Shown: positions 35,157-45,200, counted from the first letter of the stretch. The stretch: 64,000 nt of DNA from Rhodoglobus sp. (GCA_025463605.1 JAODAV010000022.1:62001-126000); one strand, 5' to 3'. Translations and numbers: made by a program. The notes: generated by a model from the letters alone, not told the origin.

Positions 35157-35226
35157 CCCTCGACGGTACTTCACGGGGCCGTCACCCCGGAAGACGCCCA
35201 AATGACGCTGCCCACCAGGCGCCGCG

Positions 35227-35385
35227 GTGATGCGGGCCGCGGTCCACGAGTGTTTCGGCCCCCCGGAGGTCATCCACCTCGAAGAGGTTCCCCAGCCCGC
35301 CCTTGGCCCCGACGACGTGCTCATCCGAGTTCACGCGAGCACGGTCAGCGCGGCGGACTACCGAGCCCGCTGTACGTCGTCGTAC
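35227..35385 (+). pseudogene. Truncated zinc-type alcohol dehydrogenase/quinone oxidoreductase N-terminus
   Basis: MRAAVHECFGPPEVIHLEEVPQPALGPDDVLIRVHASTVSAADYRAR then loss of family similarity. Confidence 0.65.
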
Positions 35386-35522
35386 GCATCGCTGCGGCGA
35401 GCACTCGCTGACGGAGGCGCCCATGCCGCACCTGCAACTCGCCGAACGGTCGCAAAGACACCTATAGGGCACCCCGCGGGCTGCGTTTGCGCCCATTGGG
35501 ACGTTTCACAGAGATGGGGCGA

Positions 35523-36980
35523 CTAGTGCGGCGGTTCGGGGCCGAGGTTCGCGAGCGAGGCCCGGATGCCGAAGTGCCGTTCGAGCGCGAGCCTCGCCGC
35601 GAACCATCCGTTCATGCCGTGCACCGCCGGGCCGGGCGGGGTCGACGCCGAGCACAAGTAGAGGCCTTCGACCGGCGTCTGCCACGGTTTCGTCGAGACG
35701 ACCGGCCGCTTCAGCAGCTGTCGCACGGTGACGGCCCCGCCCAGGATGTCTCCCCCGATGTCGTTGGGGTTGTACTGACCGAGTTCCGCGGCCGTGCGCG
35801 AGGCGCTCGCGAGGATGGTGTCGCCGAAGCCGGGCGCGAACCGCTCGATCTGCCGGGTGATCACCTCGGTCTGGTCGAGCGTGGACCCGCGCGGAACGTG
35901 GGAGTACGCCCACAGCGTGTGCTTGCCCGCGGGAGCACGGCTCGGGTCGAGGATGCTCAACTGGGTCGTCAGCACGAACGGCGCGTCGGGGTGGCGGCCC
36001 CGCGCGACGTCACGCTCGGCCGCCGCGATCTCCTCGCGGCCGCCGCCGAGGTGCACGGTGGGGGCTTCGGCGACTGCCGGGTTGGCCCACGGAACGGGAG
36101 CCGAGAGCGCGAAGTCCACCTTTGCGACGCCGTCGCCGTGTCGGAATCGCCGCAGTGCACGGAGGTATCCCGCGGGCAGGGCGTCCCCCGCGAAGTCGGC
36201 GAGGAACTCCGGCGACGTGTCGAGCAGCGTGACCCGAGAGGATTCGAGGTCGGCCGGGCTCCGGACATCCTGATCGAGCACGATCTCGCCCCCGTGGGCA
36301 CGAAAGTCGTCCGCGAGCGCATCCGCGATGGATTGCGAGCCACCGACGGGAAACCCCCACCCGGCCGCGTGAGCGTGGGCGCCGAGAACCAGCGCGGTTC
36401 CCGCGGTCGCCAGTGACGGCGGGGTGCCGATCGAGTGGGATGCAACTCCCGTGAGCAGAGCCGGAGCGACGTGGTCGCGGAACCGCGCGTTCCAGGCCGG
36501 GGTGCCCTGCTCGAGCACTCGAAGCGCGAAGGACAGCGCAACGCCGGGGTCCGAGGGAAACTGCAGCAGTTGCGACCCCGTCACCGAGGTCAGTCCCGCG
36601 ATGTGCTCGGCGAGCGGCGCGAAGAGCGTCAGCCAGGCGTGGCCGTCCCGGCCGAGGGCCGCCGCGGTGCGGTGCAGGTTGCGGTACGCCAGACCGGCCA
36701 GACCTCCATCGAGCGGATGCGCATACGAGACCTCGGGGATGACGAACGGCACCCGCTCCGTGAGTGCGAACGCGCGGAAGAATGGTGAGGCGAGTGCGGC
36801 CGGATGCACGGCCGAACACACGTCGTGCCGGAATCCGGGCAGGGTCAGCTCGGCCGTGCGCAGGCCACCACCGACGGTCGAGGCGCGTTCGATGAGTCGC
36901 ACCCCGAGGCCGGCGCGAGCGAGCGTGACCGCGGCGGCGAGGCCGTTCGGTCCGCTGCCCACAACGGTTGCGTCGATCAC
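35523..36980 (-). CDS. FAD-dependent oxidoreductase (phytoene desaturase-like)
   Basis: VIDATVVGSGPNGLAAAVTLARAGLGVRLIERASTVGGGLRT dinucleotide-binding motif. Confidence 0.9.
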   Translation of the reverse strand: MIDATVVGSGPNGLAAAVTLARAGLGVRLIERASTVGGGLRTAELTLPGFRHDVCSAVHPAALASPFFRAFALTERVPFVIPEVSYAHPLDGGLAGLAYRNLHRTAAALGRDGHAWLTLFAPLAEHIAGLTSVTGSQLLQFPSDPGVALSFALRVLEQGTPAWNARFRDHVAPALLTGVASHSIGTPPSLATAGTALVLGAHAHAAGWGFPVGGSQSIADALADDFRAHGGEIVLDQDVRSPADLESSRVTLLDTSPEFLADFAGDALPAGYLRALRRFRHGDGVAKVDFALSAPVPWANPAVAEAPTVHLGGGREEIAAAERDVARGRHPDAPFVLTTQLSILDPSRAPAGKHTLWAYSHVPRGSTLDQTEVITRQIERFAPGFGDTILASASRTAAELGQYNPNDIGGDILGGAVTVRQLLKRPVVSTKPWQTPVEGLYLCSASTPPGPAVHGMNGWFAARLALERHFGIRASLANLGPEPPH

Positions 36981-38428
36981 GGGCGTTCGCTTGCCGGTGC
37001 TCTGCCCGAGCCGGACACTGGCGGTACGAGCATCCCGACCTCTTCTCGCATCCACCATAGGTGGTTACTTCGACGCTCCCGGCGGGTCGCGAAACGATAG
37101 AGGAACACCCGGGCTCGAACCCAGCGGGGCGGCGTTCCGGAGAATGGGTCTCTACGCAGCAGCTTCAGCGTTCCGGCATCGGCTTCGAGCAGCCGCACGA
37201 GGAACACCCTGAACCAGAGAGTGTCACGGAATCCGAGCGCGAGGAACCACATCAGCCAGTCGAGCCGCAAGTGGTACGGGGCATATTGGCGCGGGATGCG
37301 CGCGGGATCACCCGGTTTGCCCTTGAACTCGTAGGCGAGCCACTCGGCGTCGTCGTCGGGACTCTCGGCTTGGGTGCCCTCGACGATCACCTCGTACCGC
37401 TCCTTCGTGACGCTGCCGAATGCCCCGTACGCGTTCACCAGGTGCCAGCGGTTGAAGCTCGCGTTCATGAGCTGATGGCGGGAGAACAGGTTGCGAAGCG
37501 GCCACCAGCTCAGCACCGCGATGAATGCCGTCACCGCGAGCACGATCACGCCGAACCACAGCGGCACCTCGGTCGTGCCCCCGTCCGCGGAAATCGCGGG
37601 AATGAGGCGATGGATGACCGGGTCGCTGACCGCCGAGAACGCGAGAACGATCGTGAGGACGTTCAACCACGCGAAATTGCCGGTAACCACGAGCCACAAC
37701 TGGGTGAGCACCACGACGGCCGCGGCGATGCTCGCCACGGGCTGCGGCGCGAACAAGTAGAACGGCACGATCAGTTGCGCGAAATGGTTGCCCAGCACCT
37801 CGATGCGATGGAACCACCGTGGCATGAGGTGAGCGAACCGGCTCAGAGGGTTCGGCATCGGCTGGGTCTCGTGGTGGTAGTTGAGCGCGGTGAGATCGCG
37901 CCACGACTTGTCGCCGCGCATCTTGATCATTCCGGCGCCGAACTCCAGCCGGAACACCAACCACCTCGTGAGCCAGATGATCGTCACCGGCGGCGCCACC
38001 TGGCTCGAACCGAGCAGGGCGACCATGAATCCGGCCTCGAGCAGGAGGCTCTCCCAGCCGAATCCATAGAACGTCTGGCCTACGGTGACGATGGAGAGGT
38101 AGGCGGCCCAGATGAGCAGGAAGAGCACCATGGGCACCCAGGCGGGGCCCAGCTGCGGCAGGCCCGCGACGAGGGATGCCGAGACGAGTGCCCCGCCCCA
38201 GGCGATGAGGCGAAGCATCCGGTCGGAATATCGCCAGCGGAAGATCGTGGGCTGGCGGCGGCCGTACGGCGAGCGAAGAAAATGCGTCACCGGCAGCAGG
38301 CCGCGCTCGCCGAGCAGCGCCGGAAACTGGGCCGCCGTGGACAGGAACGCGATCAGGTAGATCGCAGCCGTGCCGCGCTGCAGGATCTCGCGTGCGAACT
38401 CGTAGTCGTTGTCGCCGAGCCAGTCCAT
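36977..38428 (-). CDS. Lipase maturation factor family protein
   Basis: Multi-TM; GWESLLLEAGF, WLTRWLVFRLEFGAGMIKMRGDKSWRDLTAL, HYETQPMP-like region. Confidence 0.88.
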   Translation of the reverse strand: MDWLGDNDYEFAREILQRGTAAIYLIAFLSTAAQFPALLGERGLLPVTHFLRSPYGRRQPTIFRWRYSDRMLRLIAWGGALVSASLVAGLPQLGPAWVPMVLFLLIWAAYLSIVTVGQTFYGFGWESLLLEAGFMVALLGSSQVAPPVTIIWLTRWLVFRLEFGAGMIKMRGDKSWRDLTALNYHHETQPMPNPLSRFAHLMPRWFHRIEVLGNHFAQLIVPFYLFAPQPVASIAAAVVVLTQLWLVVTGNFAWLNVLTIVLAFSAVSDPVIHRLIPAISADGGTTEVPLWFGVIVLAVTAFIAVLSWWPLRNLFSRHQLMNASFNRWHLVNAYGAFGSVTKERYEVIVEGTQAESPDDDAEWLAYEFKGKPGDPARIPRQYAPYHLRLDWLMWFLALGFRDTLWFRVFLVRLLEADAGTLKLLRRDPFSGTPPRWVRARVFLYRFATRRERRSNHLWWMREEVGMLVPPVSGSGRAPASERP

Positions 38429-38505
38429 GGTGTTCTGCCTACGCTCCCCGTACGCGCGGCGCAAGGCCCTTGGCCGCCGTGGGTTTCGGGCGTAGTTTCA
38501 CAGCC

Positions 38506-38820
38506 GTGGCCGACGATCAGACCAGGATCACCAACCAGCCCGCGCTCACCACCTCGACGGGCCGGAGCTGGCTGATCATCGGCGCGCTGTTCACCGGGAT
38601 CTCGCTCGGAGTCCTGGTACCGATGACGGCGTTGCCCCCGGCTGGTGTCGCGCTCGTTGCGGCCGTCGCCGTGGCTGTGCTCTACATCGGGATGCTCGTC
38701 GTCAGAGCCACTGTGCCGCCGGGCCGACGACGGTTGGGCCTGATGGCCGCCGGGTTGCTCGCGATCGCCGCGATCTCCCTCGTCGCGACGGGAGTTGTCG
38801 CTTTCACTGCAGCTGCGTGA
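38506..38820 (+). CDS. Hypothetical membrane protein
   Basis: GTG 38506; three hydrophobic segments. Confidence 0.6.
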   Translation: MADDQTRITNQPALTTSTGRSWLIIGALFTGISLGVLVPMTALPPAGVALVAAVAVAVLYIGMLVVRATVPPGRRRLGLMAAGLLAIAAISLVATGVVAFTAAA

Positions 38821-39646
38821 CGTACGGCTCCACGAGATCGGCATACCGCGTGGCGGCGGTGGCAGCGACGGTCGCGTAGTCGGTGTCCCAGATCTGCTGG
38901 TTGAAGATCTCGCACTCGATGTCTCCGGCGTAGCCGGTGGCCGCGACCGCGCGCGCGAGCGACTCGAAGTCGATGTACCCGTCGCCCGGGTAGCCGCGGC
39001 TCAGCAGCGGGTCCGCCGCGATCGGCATGTTCCAGTCGCAGACCTGGTAGGTCGCGATGCGGCCCCCGGCGCCGGCACGTGCGATCTGCTCGAGCACGGC
39101 AGGGTCCCAGAAGATGTGGAACGTATCGACGACCACTCCCACCGCGCGCGCATCGAACTGCTCCGCCAGGTCGAGCGCCTGCCCGAGCGTCGACACGACC
39201 GCCCGGTCGGTCACGTACATGGGATGCAGCGGCTCGATCGCGAGGGACACCCCTGCCGCGAGCGCGTCGCCCTCGAGTTCACCGATCGCATCACGCACGC
39301 GTTCGCGCGCGCCGACGAGATCCCGGGAGCCGACGGGCAGTCCGCCCGCGACAAGCACGAGCGTGGGAGCGCCGAGGGCCGCCGTCTCCTCGATCGCGCG
39401 GCGGTTGTCGTCGATCGTCGCGCGCCGTGCGGGCCCCTCCTGCGCGGTGAAGAACCCCCCGCGGCACAGGCTCGAGACCCGCAGGCCCGCGTCGCGCACG
39501 AGAGCGGCACTCGCGGCGAGGCCGAACTCGGCCACAGGCTCGCGCCAGAGTCCGATCGACGGGATGCCGGCATCCACCGTCGCCGCCACGGCCTCCGTCA
39601 TAGTCGCGTACTTGATCGACGCCTGGTTGAGTGAGAACCGGTTCAT
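38804..39646 (-). CDS. Sugar phosphate isomerase/epimerase (TIM barrel)
   Basis: Motifs GIPSIGLWREPV, LAIEPLHPMYV, VVDTFHIFWDP. Confidence 0.88.
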   Translation of the reverse strand: MNRFSLNQASIKYATMTEAVAATVDAGIPSIGLWREPVAEFGLAASAALVRDAGLRVSSLCRGGFFTAQEGPARRATIDDNRRAIEETAALGAPTLVLVAGGLPVGSRDLVGARERVRDAIGELEGDALAAGVSLAIEPLHPMYVTDRAVVSTLGQALDLAEQFDARAVGVVVDTFHIFWDPAVLEQIARAGAGGRIATYQVCDWNMPIAADPLLSRGYPGDGYIDFESLARAVAATGYAGDIECEIFNQQIWDTDYATVAATAATRYADLVEPYVTQLQ

Positions 39647-39670
39647 CGGGTCGCCTCCGTCCCGCGCCTA

Positions 39671-39770
39671 CTGCGCATAACTCCTGCAAATTTCTGGATC
39701 GAAGGTGCCGAAGCCCGCGGTTGCGCCACCCTCGCTGCGCGACCCCAGGAATTGCAGGAGTTATGCGCAG
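39671..39770. repeat. Long inverted repeat, intergenic
   Basis: CTGCGCATAACTCCTGCAAATTTCTGG (39671-39697) versus CCAGGAATTGCAGGAGTTATGCGCAG (39745-39770). Confidence 0.9.
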
Positions 39771-39803
39771 GGAGGCGGCGGGCCGGGTTGAGTATGGGCG
39801 ACG

Positions 39804-40949
39804 TCACAGCCCGTTCACCGCCAGAAGCGTGTTCCACCGGGCGGCGGCGAGTTCGGGGCGCTCGAGCGCGTTGGCGTCGCTTGCGAGCCGCACGATCTCC
39901 GCCAGGTGCGGCAGGCTGCGCGCCGAATGCAGGCCGCCGACCATCGCGAACGAGGGCTGGTGCCCGTTGAGCCAGGACAGGAACGCGATTCCCGTCTTGT
40001 AGTACTGGGTCGGCGCCGCGAAGACCTGCCGTGCGAGGGCCTCCGTCGGGCCGAGGATTGCCCGGTAGCCCTCCGTGTCACCCAGGTCGAGGGCCTGGAT
40101 CGCCGCGGAGGCGTTGGGCGCGACCGCGGCGAAGGCGCCCAGCAGCGCGTCGGAGTGGCCGACCTCGTCGCCCTCGATGAGCGAGACGTAGCTGAAGTCG
40201 TCGCCTGTGAACAGGGTTGCGCCGTCGGGCCGGCTCCGGCGCACGTCGATCTCGGACTGCGCGTTCAGCAGCGACATCTTGATTCCGCGCACCTGGGGCA
40301 GGTTCTCTTCGATGATGCGGATGACCGTGTCGCTCGCCGCCGCCACGTCGCGTGAACCGAAATACCCGGCCAGGTTCGCGTCGAACGCCTCTCCGAGCCA
40401 GTGCAGCACGACGGGAGCTCCCGCCCGCGACAGCACCGCGCGGTACACGCGCTCGTAGTCGGCGGCGGAGGTGGCGGCCCGCGCGAGATGCCGCGAGGCC
40501 ATCATGACCACGCCGGCGCCGGCATCCTCTGCTACTTCGAGCTGTTCGAGGTAGGCGGCGATGACCTCGTCGAGCGTGATCGATTCGTCGACGACTTGGT
40601 CGGTATTCACGCCCACAACGAGCGCGCCCCCCACCGACGCGGCCTCGGCTGCGCTGCGGCGGATGAGCTCGGTGCAGGCCGCCCAGTCCAGGCCCATGTT
40701 GCGCTGGGCGGTGTCCATCGCGTCCGCGACTCCCAGGCCCCACGACCAGATGTGGTGCCGGAACTTCAGCGTCGCATCCCAGTCGATGTCGGCAGCGGCA
40801 CCCGGCACGTTCTCGGCGACGGTCTTCGGCACGACGTGCGCGGCCGCGTAGGCGACGCGTGACTTCAGCGGCGAGGTCGGCCTCGCGAAGTAGGGCGCCG
40901 GCCCCGGCTCGAGGCGGAACAGAGCGTCGGGCATCAGAGCGTCGGACAT
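39804..40949 (-). CDS. Dihydrodipicolinate synthase-like protein (DUF993-like)
   Basis: MSDALMPDALFRLEPGPAPYFARPTSPLKSRVAYAAAHVVP; TIM barrel. Confidence 0.8.
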   Translation of the reverse strand: MSDALMPDALFRLEPGPAPYFARPTSPLKSRVAYAAAHVVPKTVAENVPGAAADIDWDATLKFRHHIWSWGLGVADAMDTAQRNMGLDWAACTELIRRSAAEAASVGGALVVGVNTDQVVDESITLDEVIAAYLEQLEVAEDAGAGVVMMASRHLARAATSAADYERVYRAVLSRAGAPVVLHWLGEAFDANLAGYFGSRDVAAASDTVIRIIEENLPQVRGIKMSLLNAQSEIDVRRSRPDGATLFTGDDFSYVSLIEGDEVGHSDALLGAFAAVAPNASAAIQALDLGDTEGYRAILGPTEALARQVFAAPTQYYKTGIAFLSWLNGHQPSFAMVGGLHSARSLPHLAEIVRLASDANALERPELAAARWNTLLAVNGL

Positions 40950-42100
40950 TAGAGGGTCACTGGCGGCAGGTCGATGCGGCGGCCCTCGGCGGAGCTGCGC
41001 AGGCCCGCCTCGCTCAAGCGCACACCGCGCGCGCCGGCGAGCAGGTCGAACTCGTACGGGGCGTCTTCGAGAACGTGCCGGAGGAACTGCTCCCACTGCA
41101 CCTTGAAGCCGTTCTCGAATACGTCGTTGTCGGGCACTTCGATCCAGTCGGCGAAGTAGTCGTGCGTCTGCCTCAGGTCGGGGTTCCACACGGGTTTGGG
41201 CGTCGCGTTGCGGGGCTGGATGCGCGCGCCGAACAGACCAACGACGGCAGAGCCGAGCGTGCCGTCCACCTGGAATTCGACGAGTTCCTTGCGGTTGACT
41301 CGCACCGCCCAACTTGAGTTGAGCTGCACGAGCACGCCGTTCTCGACCTCGAAGATGCCGTAGGCCGCGTCATCCGCGGTCGCTTCATAGCGATTGCCGC
41401 TCTCATCGACGCGCTCCGGGATGTGCGTGACCGCGCGCGCATACACGCTCTCGATTCGCCCGAAGAGGTTCTCGATCACGTAGTTCCAGTGCGCGAACAT
41501 GTCACCCACGATGCCGCCGCCGTCTTCGCTGCGGTAGTTCCAGCTCGGGCGCTGGGCAGCCTGCCAGTCGCCTTCGAACACCCAGTAGCCGAACTCGCCG
41601 CGCACGGAGAGGATGCGCCCGAAGAAGCCGGAGTCGATGAGGCGGCGCAGTTTCTGGAAACCGGGGAGGTAGAGCTTGTCGTGTACGACTCCGTTCTTGA
41701 CTCCCGCGGCGGTGGCGAGACGGGCCAGGTCGAGCGCGTCTTCGAAGCTCTCGGCCGTGGGCTTCTCGGTGTAGATGTGCTTGCCCGCCGCGATGGCCTT
41801 GCGGATCGCCTCGACCCGGGCGGTTGTCACGAGGAAGTCGGCGTAGATCGGAAAGTCCGGGTTCGCGAGTGCCTCGTCGAGGCTGTCGGTGTAATGCTCG
41901 ATGCCGTGCTTGGTGGCGAGCTCCGCGAGCTTCGCCCTCGACCGGCCCACGAGCATCGGCTCGAGCTGCACCCGGCTGCCGTCGGAGAGCAGCAGTCCGC
42001 CCTCGTCGCGGATCGCGAGAATCGACCGCAGGAGGTGCTGCCGGTAGCCCATCCGTCCGGAGACGCCGTTCATGATGATTCCGATGCTCTGCTGGGCCAC
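40949..42100 (-). CDS. Gfo/Idh/MocA family oxidoreductase
   Basis: AGKHIYTEKPTAESFEDALDLARLA motif; GTG 42100. Confidence 0.9.
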   Translation of the reverse strand: MAQQSIGIIMNGVSGRMGYRQHLLRSILAIRDEGGLLLSDGSRVQLEPMLVGRSRAKLAELATKHGIEHYTDSLDEALANPDFPIYADFLVTTARVEAIRKAIAAGKHIYTEKPTAESFEDALDLARLATAAGVKNGVVHDKLYLPGFQKLRRLIDSGFFGRILSVRGEFGYWVFEGDWQAAQRPSWNYRSEDGGGIVGDMFAHWNYVIENLFGRIESVYARAVTHIPERVDESGNRYEATADDAAYGIFEVENGVLVQLNSSWAVRVNRKELVEFQVDGTLGSAVVGLFGARIQPRNATPKPVWNPDLRQTHDYFADWIEVPDNDVFENGFKVQWEQFLRHVLEDAPYEFDLLAGARGVRLSEAGLRSSAEGRRIDLPPVTL

Positions 42101-42130
42101 GATGCTCCTTGTTCGCCTGTCACTCCGCGC

Positions 42131-42150
42131 GGGAAAGCGCTTACCATACA
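42131..42150. promoter_or_regulatory. Candidate LacI-family operator
   Basis: GGGAAAGCGCTTACC with AAGCGCTT core between operon and regulator gene. Confidence 0.5.
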
Positions 42151-42185
42151 CCGGCGACTGTACGACATTTCGCGAAAGGTCGCAA

Positions 42186-43220
42186 TCAGTGCGAGAGGCG
42201 GGGAGTGCTGTCTCGCAGCACGACGGCCGCCGGGGCGAGCTGCCGGTGCGGTCCGCCGATCGCGAGGGCGACCGCTGCCTCGCCGGCGTCCTCGAGTTCG
42301 AGGCGCACGGTGGTGAGCGCCGGAGTGACATCCCGAGCCGTCGACACGTCGTCGTAGCCGGCAACCGCCACGCGACCGGGAACGTCGATACCGCGGTCAC
42401 GCAGTGCCGCCATGGCGCCGACGGCCATGACATCGTTGACCGCGAACACGAGCTCGATCCCCTCCAGGCCCGCATCGATGAGCGCGCTCATCGCCTCGTA
42501 CCCGGCAGCTCGTGAGAAGTCCCCGTACACGACAGCGACCGGATGCTGCGGCAGTGCGCCCACGAAGGCTTCGGTTCGATCACGCGCTGTGATGAGGTCG
42601 GCCGGTCCGGCCAGCACGGCGAAGCCCCGGTATCCCAGTTCGACGAGCGCTTGGGCGAGCAACCGTGAGCCTCCCGAGTTGTCGATCGGCACGGTGTCGA
42701 AGGGCAGCTCGTCCTGTCCGATGAGAGCGACCCGGCCACCGGTGCCCACGAACGCGTCGAGCTCGGCGACGAGCGTGGCTCGGTCGGAATCATCCGTGAA
42801 TCGGCTGCCGGCGAGCACGATCGCCCGGGGACGCTGACCGCGCAGCAGCTTGACCAGCTGGATCTCGCGCGCGGCCTTGCGGTCCGTCACGGCAATGGTC
42901 ACGACGAGACCTTCGCGTTCGGCCGCACGGATGACCCCGGCTGCTATCGAGGAGAAGTACGGGTCCGCGATGTCGCTGACGAGAAGCGCGACGTTCGATG
43001 ACGCTCCGCGGGCGACAGCCTGGGCGGACAGGTTGGGTGTGTAACCGAGCTGGGAGGCGGCGGCGTGCACACGCTCTGCGAACTCCTCGTTGACCGTGCG
43101 AGTGCTGCCGTTGAGCACTCTCGACGCTGTCGCGAGAGACACGCCGGCCTCGCGCGCGACGTCATACAGGGTCGGCGGATTCTCGATCACGAGCTTGAGC
43201 CTACTTTTGAGAACTCTCAT
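42186..43220 (-). CDS. LacI family transcriptional regulator
   Basis: PTLYDVAREAGVSLATASRVLNGS helix-turn-helix. Confidence 0.93.
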   Translation of the reverse strand: MRVLKSRLKLVIENPPTLYDVAREAGVSLATASRVLNGSTRTVNEEFAERVHAAASQLGYTPNLSAQAVARGASSNVALLVSDIADPYFSSIAAGVIRAAEREGLVVTIAVTDRKAAREIQLVKLLRGQRPRAIVLAGSRFTDDSDRATLVAELDAFVGTGGRVALIGQDELPFDTVPIDNSGGSRLLAQALVELGYRGFAVLAGPADLITARDRTEAFVGALPQHPVAVVYGDFSRAAGYEAMSALIDAGLEGIELVFAVNDVMAVGAMAALRDRGIDVPGRVAVAGYDDVSTARDVTPALTTVRLELEDAGEAAVALAIGGPHRQLAPAAVVLRDSTPRLSH

Positions 43221-43275
43221 CGTGCGGTCTCCTTTCTCATAGCAAACTCAAATCCAGCGAATCCAGAGTGGGGGC

Positions 43276-44697
43276 ATGACCACCCAGCTGCAGTCGCGTC
43301 CGGCGATGCCGCAGCAGTTCACGCCGGCACCGCGAGCGCAATTGCGGCGCAATTTCGCCCGGCGGGCACGAAGAGCCGACCTGCTGGTCATGACATTGTG
43401 GACCTCCGGCGCTGCCGCGGCCGCGCTCTTCCTCGCGTCGGGCGGAGCGGGGCAATTCGCTTCCCCGGCCGAGGTCGTCACGAGCCTCGGTATCATCGCG
43501 GGGCTCATCGGAACCGACTTCATCCTCGTCATGCTCGTGCTCGCCGCGCGAGTGCCCCTGATCGACCGCACGATCGGGCACGACCGTGCGGTCGGTGTGC
43601 ATCGCTCGCTCGGAAAGCCCGCCCTCTATCTACTGCTGGGTCATGGCGCGCTGCTACTCATCGGCTACGGCATGAGCTCGGGGCTCGACCCGATAGCGGA
43701 ACTGGGTCCCATGCTGTCCCTCCCCGACATGCCCCTCGCCTTCGTGGCCATGGGGCTCATGATCGCCGTGGTCGCGACTTCCCTCGTCGCCGTGCGTCGC
43801 CGGTTCAGTTACGAAGCCTGGCACCTCATACACGTGCTGAGCTACGTAGCCGTGGCATTCGCGATTCCCCATCAGCTCACTGTCGGGGGCGTTCTCGCCA
43901 ACGGCACGGCGCAGAGGGTCTACTGGGTCGCTCTGTATGTGCTCGCGTTCGGCGCGATCATCACATTTCGCTTCGTCGAGCCGATCGTCTCCAGTCTGCG
44001 GCACCGCATCACCGTCGCCGGCGTGCGCACCGTCGCTCCGGGTGTCACCTCCATCCAGCTCACCGGCCGCAACCTTCGCACGCTCGGTGCCTCCGGCGGC
44101 CAGTTCTTCATCTGGCGGTTCTGGACCGGCGCGACCTGGTGGCACTCACACCCCATCTCGCTCTCGTCCATGCCCACGGGCTCCTCAGCCCGCATCACGG
44201 TGCGAGATCTCGGCACCGGCAGCGCCCGCATCAGCTCGGTGCCGGTTGGCACCCGCGTGTCGTTCGAGGGCCCGTATGGTCTCTTCTCGGATGCCGCACG
44301 CACCTCCCCGAAGCTCGCCATCATCGCGGCGGGCATCGGCATCACTCCCGTGCGAGCCCTGCTCGAGCACGCACAGGTCGCGCCCGGTGATGCGACGATC
44401 CTCATCCGCGCGAGCACCCCGCAAGAGGCTTACCTCTGGGACGAGATCGGCGAACTCGCGGCGGCGAAAGGCGCGCAGTGCTACGTGATGTTCGGGCCGC
44501 GCGCCAGGTCCGGTCCGGGATGGATGTCCGACCAGGATGCCCGCCGCGGAGTGACACTGAAAGCCACGTTCCCCGACCTCGCCGACTCCGATCTCTACAT
44601 CTGCGGGCCCAGTGCATGGCTCGACCTTGTGGTAGCGGACGCGCGCGCTGCGGGCATCCATCCGCATCAGATTCACGCAGAAAGGTTCGACTGGTGA
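43276..44697 (+). CDS. Ferric reductase-like transmembrane/ferredoxin-reductase fusion
   Basis: N-terminal TM helices with His; HPISLSS FAD motif; GIGITPVRALLE NAD motif; C-terminal CGP. Confidence 0.9.
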   Translation: MTTQLQSRPAMPQQFTPAPRAQLRRNFARRARRADLLVMTLWTSGAAAAALFLASGGAGQFASPAEVVTSLGIIAGLIGTDFILVMLVLAARVPLIDRTIGHDRAVGVHRSLGKPALYLLLGHGALLLIGYGMSSGLDPIAELGPMLSLPDMPLAFVAMGLMIAVVATSLVAVRRRFSYEAWHLIHVLSYVAVAFAIPHQLTVGGVLANGTAQRVYWVALYVLAFGAIITFRFVEPIVSSLRHRITVAGVRTVAPGVTSIQLTGRNLRTLGASGGQFFIWRFWTGATWWHSHPISLSSMPTGSSARITVRDLGTGSARISSVPVGTRVSFEGPYGLFSDAARTSPKLAIIAAGIGITPVRALLEHAQVAPGDATILIRASTPQEAYLWDEIGELAAAKGAQCYVMFGPRARSGPGWMSDQDARRGVTLKATFPDLADSDLYICGPSAWLDLVVADARAAGIHPHQIHAERFDW

Positions 44698-45200
44698 GAA
44701 CGAGAGCTCTACTGGGCAGCATCTTCGGGTCGGTGGCCGTACTCGTCATCGGATGGCAGGCGGGCGAGGCCGTGCTGGCGTCGAGTTCCACGACCATCTC
44801 AGAGCCGCAGGCCAGCGGCACGACTGGGGACACGACTGGCGGCACGGCTGGTGGCACAGGCACGACGTCGCCCACCAGTCCCGACGCGACCCCCACCGAA
44901 ACGCCGGTCGCGAGCGGCCCCAGCGACGGCACATACACGGGCTCGAGCGTCGCGACGCGATTCGGTGACGTGCAGGTCGCCGTAACGGTGGCGAACGGAA
45001 CCATCACCGACGTGACGGCCGTCCAGCTCACCGATGCCGACGGCAGATCGGTGCAGATCAGCAACCGAGCTGCCCCGATGCTGCGCGACGAGGTGCTGGC
45101 CTCGCAGTCGGCGCGCGTCGCGAACGTGAGTGGCGCAACCTATACGACGCAGGCGTACTTGTCTTCGGTTCAGTCGGCGCTCGACGCAGCGGGGTTCTGA
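44694..45200 (+). CDS. FMN-binding domain protein, flavinylation substrate
   Basis: Secretion/anchor N-terminus; NVSGATYTTQAYLSSVQSALDAA flavinylation motif. Confidence 0.88.
   Translation: MRTRALLGSIFGSVAVLVIGWQAGEAVLASSSTTISEPQASGTTGDTTGGTAGGTGTTSPTSPDATPTETPVASGPSDGTYTGSSVATRFGDVQVAVTVANGTITDVTAVQLTDADGRSVQISNRAAPMLRDEVLASQSARVANVSGATYTTQAYLSSVQSALDAAGF

Noticed and set aside
35523-36980. Carotenoid biosynthetic cluster
   Set aside because: Only one phytoene-desaturase-like oxidoreductase; no crtB, crtE or lycopene genes nearby.
37061-38575. 504-aa plus ORF opposite the lipase maturation factor gene
   Set aside because: His/Arg/Glu-rich shadow ORF; the minus strand encodes a recognisable membrane protein.
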